NCBI RefSeq assembly: GCF_900637185.1 | Contig: NZ_LR134352.1 | Location: 3,648,001-3,712,000, forward strand | Direction: 5' to 3' | From: Nocardia asteroides | GTDB taxonomy: Bacteria; Actinomycetota; Actinomycetes; Mycobacteriales; Mycobacteriaceae | DNA: 64,000 bases | Part shown: positions 58,973 through 64,000 of the stretch, piece after piece | Position numbering within the stretch: the stretch's first letter is position 1 | Layout: each line of letters begins with the position of its first letter | Translations under genes and position numbers: made by a program | The notes under the pieces: generated by a model | What the model was told of the DNA's origin: nothing | Seen by the model: only the letters and a program-made list of their open reading frames with translations | Databases searched by the model: none

Positions 58973-59166
58973 TCAGCCATCCTCACGGCTGGTCGCTCGA
59001 TGCGCAATCGCGAAAATGCCGTTGTAGCAAGACATGTCGAATACTCGATGCCCCCAATTCTCGGGGCTCACCATGACGTAGTCGATGTTCACGACTCCCG
59101 CTGAAGACTCGCATGGCCGCTATTGTGGGCGCAGTCAGTGGGTTTCACGGTCAGAGGACGTAGTAC
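58973..59166. promoter_or_regulatory. Divergent promoter region, P450 and PKS
   Basis: A 194-bp spacer with a local drop in GC (58995-59060). It must carry promoters for both genes; no box pair is certain. Confidence 0.4.
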
Positions 59167-62100
59167 GTGCGCAACACTTTCGTCGACACATTGTTCGCCC
59201 AGGTCGAGAATCGGCCGGCCGAGGTGGTGTATCGGTTCTTGGACAATGGCGACGTCGATGGTGCGGTGCGCGAATCGACCTATGCCGAACTAGGGGTACG
59301 GGCGCGGGCGATCGGCGCGGTGCTGCAGGATTCCGCGCCGCGCCGGGCGCTGCTGCTGTATCCGGCCGGGCCGGAATTCGCCGAGGCGTTCTTCGGCTGC
59401 CTGGTGGCGGGGGTGGTGGCGGTGCCCGCGCCGCTGCCGGAGTGGGACAACCGGTCGCTGCGGCGATTGCGGCGGATGGTGACGCACGCCGAGGTCGACA
59501 TCGTGCTGGCGCCGAAGCGGGTCGTCGCGGAATCGGCCGCGTTGTGCGCGGAGATCCCGGAGCTGGCCGGGGTGGCGTGGTTGTCGACCGACGATCTGCC
59601 GAGCGCGGCGGCGCTGCGCTGGCGGGAACCGGATCTGGACCCGGATTCGGTGGCGTTTTTGCAGTACACCTCGGGTTCGACGAGCGCACCGCGCGGCGTG
59701 GTGCTCACTCACGCGAATCTGCTGCACAATCAGCGTGCGCTCGCCGCCGGGCTCGGGCACGACCGGGGCCTGGTCGAGTCCTGGGACGGCGCGCTGTTCG
59801 CCAGCTGGCTGCCGATGTATCACGACATGGGCCTGATCGCGCCGCTGCTGCACACCGTCTACCTGGGCGCCAACTCGGTGCTGATGTCGCCGTTGCACTT
59901 CCTGCAACGGCCGGAACGGTGGTTGCGGGCGATTTCCACCTATCGCGCGCACACCAGCGGCGGCCCGAACTTCGCTTACGAGCTTTGTGTGCGGCGGATC
60001 CCGCCGGAGCATCTCGACGGGCTCGACCTGAGTTCGTGGCGGGTGGCGTTCAACGGCTCCGAGCCGATTCGCGCGCGGACGGTGCGCAGGTTCGCCGACA
60101 CCTTCGCCGGCGCGGGGTTCCGGGCGACCGCTCAGCAACCGGTCTACGGTCTGGCCGAGGCGACGCTGATCGTGACCGCGCCGTCGACCACCGCCGCGCC
60201 GTCGATCGTCACGGTGGGCAGCGGTGAACTGGTGGGGGTCGGGTCGGCGGCGGTGGGGATGTCGCTGGCGATCGTCGACCCGGAGACCGGTGTCGAACGC
60301 GCCGACGGCGTGGAGGGGGAGATCTGGGTCGCCGGTGGGAGCGTCGCGGCCGGGTACTTCCGGGACACGGATGCCACCGCCGAGGTGTTCGGGGCCGTGC
60401 TACCCGGCGACGACCGGCCGTACCTGCGGACCGGTGATCTCGGGTTCCTCTCCGGCGGTGAGCTTTTCGTGACCGGCAGGCGCAAGGATCTGGTGATCGT
60501 CGACGGGCGCAACCACTATCCGCAGGACATCGAGACCACCGTCGAGGCCGCGCACGATGCGGTGCGGGCCGGGTGTGTGGCGGCGTTCTCCGCCGATCCG
60601 GGGGTGGACGGGGAGCAGCCGGTCGTCGTCGCCGAGGTCAAGAGCACCGATCCGGCCGAGCTGACGGCCATCGAAGGGGCGGTGCGCGCCGCGGTCGCGA
60701 CCGAACACGGCCTCACCCTGGCCGCGGTGCTGCTCATCCGGCCGGGGACGGTGTTCAAGACCAGCAGCGGCAAGATCCAGCGCTCGGCGTGCCGGGCCGC
60801 CTACCTGTCCGGTGAGCTGCTGACGCTGCTGGCGGCGCCGATGCGGTCGCCGGAGGACGAGTTCGAGGAGGCGGCACAGGAGCCCGTGGCGTCGGCCGAA
60901 CCCGCGGCGGAGCTGTCGGCCGAGGCGGTGCGCGACTGGCTGGTGACCAACATCGCCCGCCAGGCGGTGCTGGATCCGGAGCGGGTCGACGTGCACCGGC
61001 CGCTGGTCGAATTCGGTTTGGGTTCGGCGGATCTGGTGGAGCTGGTCGTCGACCTGTCGGACTTCGTCGGCCGGTTCATCGATACGAACCTGTTCTTCGA
61101 CCATCCGACGATCGACGGTGTCGCGGCGGTGCTGACCGGAACAGTGCGGGTCGAGGCGGTGGTCGCGGAAGCGCCGGGGGTGGATGTCGAGTCCGACGAC
61201 GCGATCGCGATCATCGCCATGTCGTGCCGCTTCCCCGGCGCGGCCGATTCGCCCGAGGCGCTCTGGCAGCTCCTCGACAGTGGGCGCGACGGGCTCGGCG
61301 ACGTGCCGCCGGGCCGCTGGGACATCGACGGCCTCTACAACCCGGATACGACCGCGACCGGCACGGCCTACACCTTCCGCGGCGGCTACGTCGACGGGAT
61401 CGACCGCTTCGACGCTGCCTTCTTCGGCATCGGACCGCGCGAAGCGGCGGTGATGGACCCGCAGCAGCGCATGATGCTGCACCTGGCATGGGAGGCGATC
61501 GAACGGTCCGGCCGCGATCCGCGCACCCTGCACGGCAGTGCCACCGGCGTCTACCTGGGAGTATACAGCACCGGCTACCTGGCCGATCCGGCGCCGGAGC
61601 AGCTGAACGGGCAGGTGGGTACCGGGCTTTCGCCGAGTGTGGCCTCGGGCCGGATCTCCTACACGCTGGGTCTGCACGGTCCCGCCGTCACCATGGACAC
61701 GGCCTGTTCCTCCTCGATCGTGGCCATGCATCTGGCGATGCAGGCACTGCGGGCGGGGGAGTGCGATCTCGCGCTGGCCGGTGGCGCCACCCTGCTCATG
61801 TCACCGACCGCGCACATCGAGCTGTGCCGTCTGGGCGTGTTGTCGCCGACCGGGCGCTGCGCGCCGTTCTCCGCCGAGGCCGACGGGACGGTGTGGGCCG
61901 AGGGCGCGGGCATGGTGCTGCTCAAGCGGGTCGCCGACGCGCGCCGCGACGGCGACCGGATCCTGGCCGTCCTGCGGGGATCCGCCGTCAACCAGGACGG
62001 CCGCAGCCAGGGATTGAGCGCACCCAACGGCGCTGCGCAGGAACAGGTGCTGCGGTCGGCGCTGCGGGTGTCGGGGCTGGCGCCCGACGACATCGACTAT

Positions 62101-64000
62101 GTGGAGGCGCACGGCACCGGCACGGCCCTGGGCGATCCGATCGAGGCCCGCGCGCTGGCCCGGGTGTACGGGCCGGGGCGGGATCCGCGACGGCCGCTCG
62201 GGGTGGGGTCGCTGAAGTCGAATCTCGGGCACACCCAGGCGGCGGCGGGTGTGGCGAGCGTGATCAAGCTGGTGCTCGCCCTGCAGCACGGGCGCATTCC
62301 GGCGACGGTGAATGTGCGGACACCGTCCGCGCACGTCGACTGGGCGACCAGCGGACTGGCCGTGCAGACCGAGACCACCCCGTGGCAGCGCGGTGACCGG
62401 CCGCGCCGGGCCGGGGTGAGCGCGTTCGGGCTCAGCGGCACCAATGCCCACCTGATCCTCGAGGAAGCCGCGCCCGAGTCCGAGCCGGTGGTAGAGCCCG
62501 GTGGTGAGACCGTGCGCCTGTTGCCGATCTCCGCGCGCAGCGAACGGTCGCTGCGCGGGCAGGCCGAGCGGCTGCTCGCGCGGGTACTGGAGGACGACAC
62601 GCTGGAGCCCGGGCAGGTCGCGCGGGCGCTCGTGGTGCAGCGCACGCCGTTCGAGCGCCGCGCGGTTCTCGTCGCCGCCGACCGGGACGGCATGGTCGCG
62701 GCGCTGCGGGATCTGGTCGACGGCCGGTCGTCGGCGAACGTGGTGGTCGGTGCCGGTCCGGTGCTCACCTCGGGGAAGACCGCGTTCGTCTTCCCGGGGC
62801 AGGGGATGCAATGGGTGGGAATGGCGCGTGATCTGCTCGTCGCCGATACCGCGTTCCGGACGGAATTCGAGCTGTGCGACAAGGCTTTCGGGCCACTGCT
62901 CGGCTGGTCGCTGCTCGACCGGCTCAGCGCCATGACCACCGCCGATCTGCTCGACTTCCCGGTGGTGCAGCCGCTGCTGTTCGCGACGATGGCCGGCTTG
63001 GCCGCGACCTGGCGCGCGGCGGGCGTGGTGCCGGACGCCGTCATCGGGCACAGCCAGGGTGAGATCGCCGCCGCCTACTGCGCGGGCGCGCTCGCGCTCG
63101 ATGCCGCCGCGCGGATCGTCGTCACCCGCAGCCGGTTGATGCAGGACATCGAGGAACCGGCGGCCATGGCGATGATCGGGCTGCCGGAGGCCGAGGTCGC
63201 GACCAGGCTGCGTGACTACGACGGCCGCGTGTCGATCGCCGCCGTGAATGTGCGGCGCTCGACCATCGTGGCGGGGGAGCAGGCCGCGGTGACCGAGCTG
63301 CTGGCCGCGCTCGACGCCGCCGGTGTCTACACCCGGCTGGGTGCGTCGGGGCCCGGTCTGGCCGGGCATTGCCGCATCATCGAGGAGATCCGCGCGCCGT
63401 TCGCCGAACACCTGACCGGCCTCGGCGCGGAAACGCCGGTCGTGCCCTGGTATTCGACGGTGACCGGAGAACCGATGACCGGCACCGTGGCCGGGCCCGA
63501 GTACTGGTACCGCAATGCGCGCGAGACCGTGCGTTTCGCGGCGACGGTCGAACGGATGGTCGCCGACGGGTACCGCTATTTCGTGGAACTCGGTGCGCAT
63601 CCCTCGCTCACCGCGGCCGTGCAGGCCGTGGCCGAGGGCACCGGGCGCGAGGTGATCGCGGTCGGGTCGCTGCTGCGGGAGGAGGACGGTCCGACGTGTC
63701 TGGCGCGGTCGCAGGCGGCGCTGTACGCGGCCGGGCACGATCTGGACTGGTCGCGGTTGGTCCCCGAGCGCGGTCATGTCGACCTGCCCACCTATGCGTT
63801 CGACGAGCGGCGGTTCTGGACCGACAGCGCGCACCGCGACACCGGTGCGCTCGGCCTCGACGACATCGACCATCCGGTCCTGGGTGCTGTTGTCCCGCAG
63901 CCGGATTCGGAGGGCGTGACGCTGACCGGCAAGGTGTCGCGCGCGCAACACCCGTGGGTGGCCGATCACGCGGGTCCCGCTGCGGTGCTGGTTCCCGGTG
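59167..64000 (+). CDS. FAAL-primed type I polyketide synthase (FAAL-ACP-KS-AT-DH...), 3' end missing
   Basis: 1611 codons visible, open to the window edge. Fatty-acyl-AMP ligase about 1-560: QYTSGSTSAPRGVVLTH, PMYHDMGLI and QPVYGLAEATL. ACP about 580-650 with phosphopantetheine Ser620 (FGLGSADLVEL). KS about 678-1105 with DTACSSS (Cys847), EAHGTGT and the SNLGHTQAAAG His. AT about 1200-1490 with GHSQGEIAAAYC (Ser1296). The DH domain begins with HPWVADH (His1601). The ligase should load a fatty acid as acyl-AMP onto the ACP for extension. The start GTG at 59167 is provisional: the ribosome site is weak. The product is unknown. Confidence 0.9.
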   Translation, partial: MRNTFVDTLFAQVENRPAEVVYRFLDNGDVDGAVRESTYAELGVRARAIGAVLQDSAPRRALLLYPAGPEFAEAFFGCLVAGVVAVPAPLPEWDNRSLRRLRRMVTHAEVDIVLAPKRVVAESAALCAEIPELAGVAWLSTDDLPSAAALRWREPDLDPDSVAFLQYTSGSTSAPRGVVLTHANLLHNQRALAAGLGHDRGLVESWDGALFASWLPMYHDMGLIAPLLHTVYLGANSVLMSPLHFLQRPERWLRAISTYRAHTSGGPNFAYELCVRRIPPEHLDGLDLSSWRVAFNGSEPIRARTVRRFADTFAGAGFRATAQQPVYGLAEATLIVTAPSTTAAPSIVTVGSGELVGVGSAAVGMSLAIVDPETGVERADGVEGEIWVAGGSVAAGYFRDTDATAEVFGAVLPGDDRPYLRTGDLGFLSGGELFVTGRRKDLVIVDGRNHYPQDIETTVEAAHDAVRAGCVAAFSADPGVDGEQPVVVAEVKSTDPAELTAIEGAVRAAVATEHGLTLAAVLLIRPGTVFKTSSGKIQRSACRAAYLSGELLTLLAAPMRSPEDEFEEAAQEPVASAEPAAELSAEAVRDWLVTNIARQAVLDPERVDVHRPLVEFGLGSADLVELVVDLSDFVGRFIDTNLFFDHPTIDGVAAVLTGTVRVEAVVAEAPGVDVESDDAIAIIAMSCRFPGAADSPEALWQLLDSGRDGLGDVPPGRWDIDGLYNPDTTATGTAYTFRGGYVDGIDRFDAAFFGIGPREAAVMDPQQRMMLHLAWEAIERSGRDPRTLHGSATGVYLGVYSTGYLADPAPEQLNGQVGTGLSPSVASGRISYTLGLHGPAVTMDTACSSSIVAMHLAMQALRAGECDLALAGGATLLMSPTAHIELCRLGVLSPTGRCAPFSAEADGTVWAEGAGMVLLKRVADARRDGDRILAVLRGSAVNQDGRSQGLSAPNGAAQEQVLRSALRVSGLAPDDIDYVEAHGTGTALGDPIEARALARVYGPGRDPRRPLGVGSLKSNLGHTQAAAGVASVIKLVLALQHGRIPATVNVRTPSAHVDWATSGLAVQTETTPWQRGDRPRRAGVSAFGLSGTNAHLILEEAAPESEPVVEPGGETVRLLPISARSERSLRGQAERLLARVLEDDTLEPGQVARALVVQRTPFERRAVLVAADRDGMVAALRDLVDGRSSANVVVGAGPVLTSGKTAFVFPGQGMQWVGMARDLLVADTAFRTEFELCDKAFGPLLGWSLLDRLSAMTTADLLDFPVVQPLLFATMAGLAATWRAAGVVPDAVIGHSQGEIAAAYCAGALALDAAARIVVTRSRLMQDIEEPAAMAMIGLPEAEVATRLRDYDGRVSIAAVNVRRSTIVAGEQAAVTELLAALDAAGVYTRLGASGPGLAGHCRIIEEIRAPFAEHLTGLGAETPVVPWYSTVTGEPMTGTVAGPEYWYRNARETVRFAATVERMVADGYRYFVELGAHPSLTAAVQAVAEGTGREVIAVGSLLREEDGPTCLARSQAALYAAGHDLDWSRLVPERGHVDLPTYAFDERRFWTDSAHRDTGALGLDDIDHPVLGAVVPQPDSEGVTLTGKVSRAQHPWVADHAGPAAVLVPG

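Noticed and set aside
59085..60227. Plus-strand frame of 380 codons at the start of the PKS
   Set aside because: Arg/Gly-rich out-of-frame reading. The FAAL motifs are all in the frame that starts at 59167.
61801..63969. Minus-strand open frame of 722 codons
   Set aside because: Antisense shadow of the polyketide synthase KS and AT domains, caused by high third-position GC.

Overview
The window is GC-rich DNA from a mycolic-acid-type actinomycete, most likely Nocardia or a close relative. The reasons are the codon usage, an EspG/PPE-type type VII secretion accessory cluster, and a fatty-acyl-AMP-ligase-primed type I polyketide synthase. No 16S gene or other decisive genus marker is present, so the genus is an inference.

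Three blocks can be told apart. (1) Positions 1-14740 are chromosomal catabolism. A glutamine-synthetase-like amine ligase (cut by the left edge) overlaps a PuuD-type hydrolase. A TetR regulator is divergent from a seven-gene unit: acyl-CoA ligase, enoyl-CoA hydratase, Zn alcohol dehydrogenase, aldehyde dehydrogenase, Baeyer-Villiger-type monooxygenase, 3-aminobutyryl-CoA ammonia-lyase-like hotdog protein and DAO-type oxidase. A second unit holds a polytopic membrane protein and a flavin amine oxidase. Both units start from near-identical promoters that contain an operator-like sequence, so they are probably one regulon for an amine or beta-amino acid.

(2) Positions about 14930-57145 are a 42-kb genomic island in a tRNA-Pro gene. 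The intact tRNA is at the right end (57111-57184, minus strand). A perfect 39-bp copy of its 3' part lies at the left end (14933-14971). A decayed tyrosine integrase lies beside the intact tRNA and a frameshifted serine recombinase lies in the interior. The left two thirds carry three copies of a protein I have no name for: an N-terminal domain that reads as a Lon-like Ser-Lys protease, one membrane segment, and a long WD40 beta-propeller. Two copies sit beside a sigma-70-like protein plus a paralogous accessory protein; one copy has lost its propeller. Between them are secreted proteins, lipoproteins, two lipases and a type VII substrate/EspG cluster. The right third carries a second signalling module: vWA protein, PP2C-like phosphatase, kinase-like protein and FHA-ABC transporter (TerY-P-like). 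Then come a glycine-zipper tandem-repeat protein with a subtilase, and divergently a trypsin-winged helix-KAP NTPase fusion. The second module looks like a stress or conflict system.

(3) Positions 57185-64000 are chromosomal again: a small lipoprotein, a cytochrome P450, and the start of a FAAL-ACP-KS-AT-DH polyketide synthase that runs off the right edge.

The best candidate for an undescribed system is the sigma-like / accessory / Lon-like-TM-WD40 cassette. A testable reading is an extracellular propeller sensor that controls a cytoplasmic protease, which in turn controls a sigma factor.
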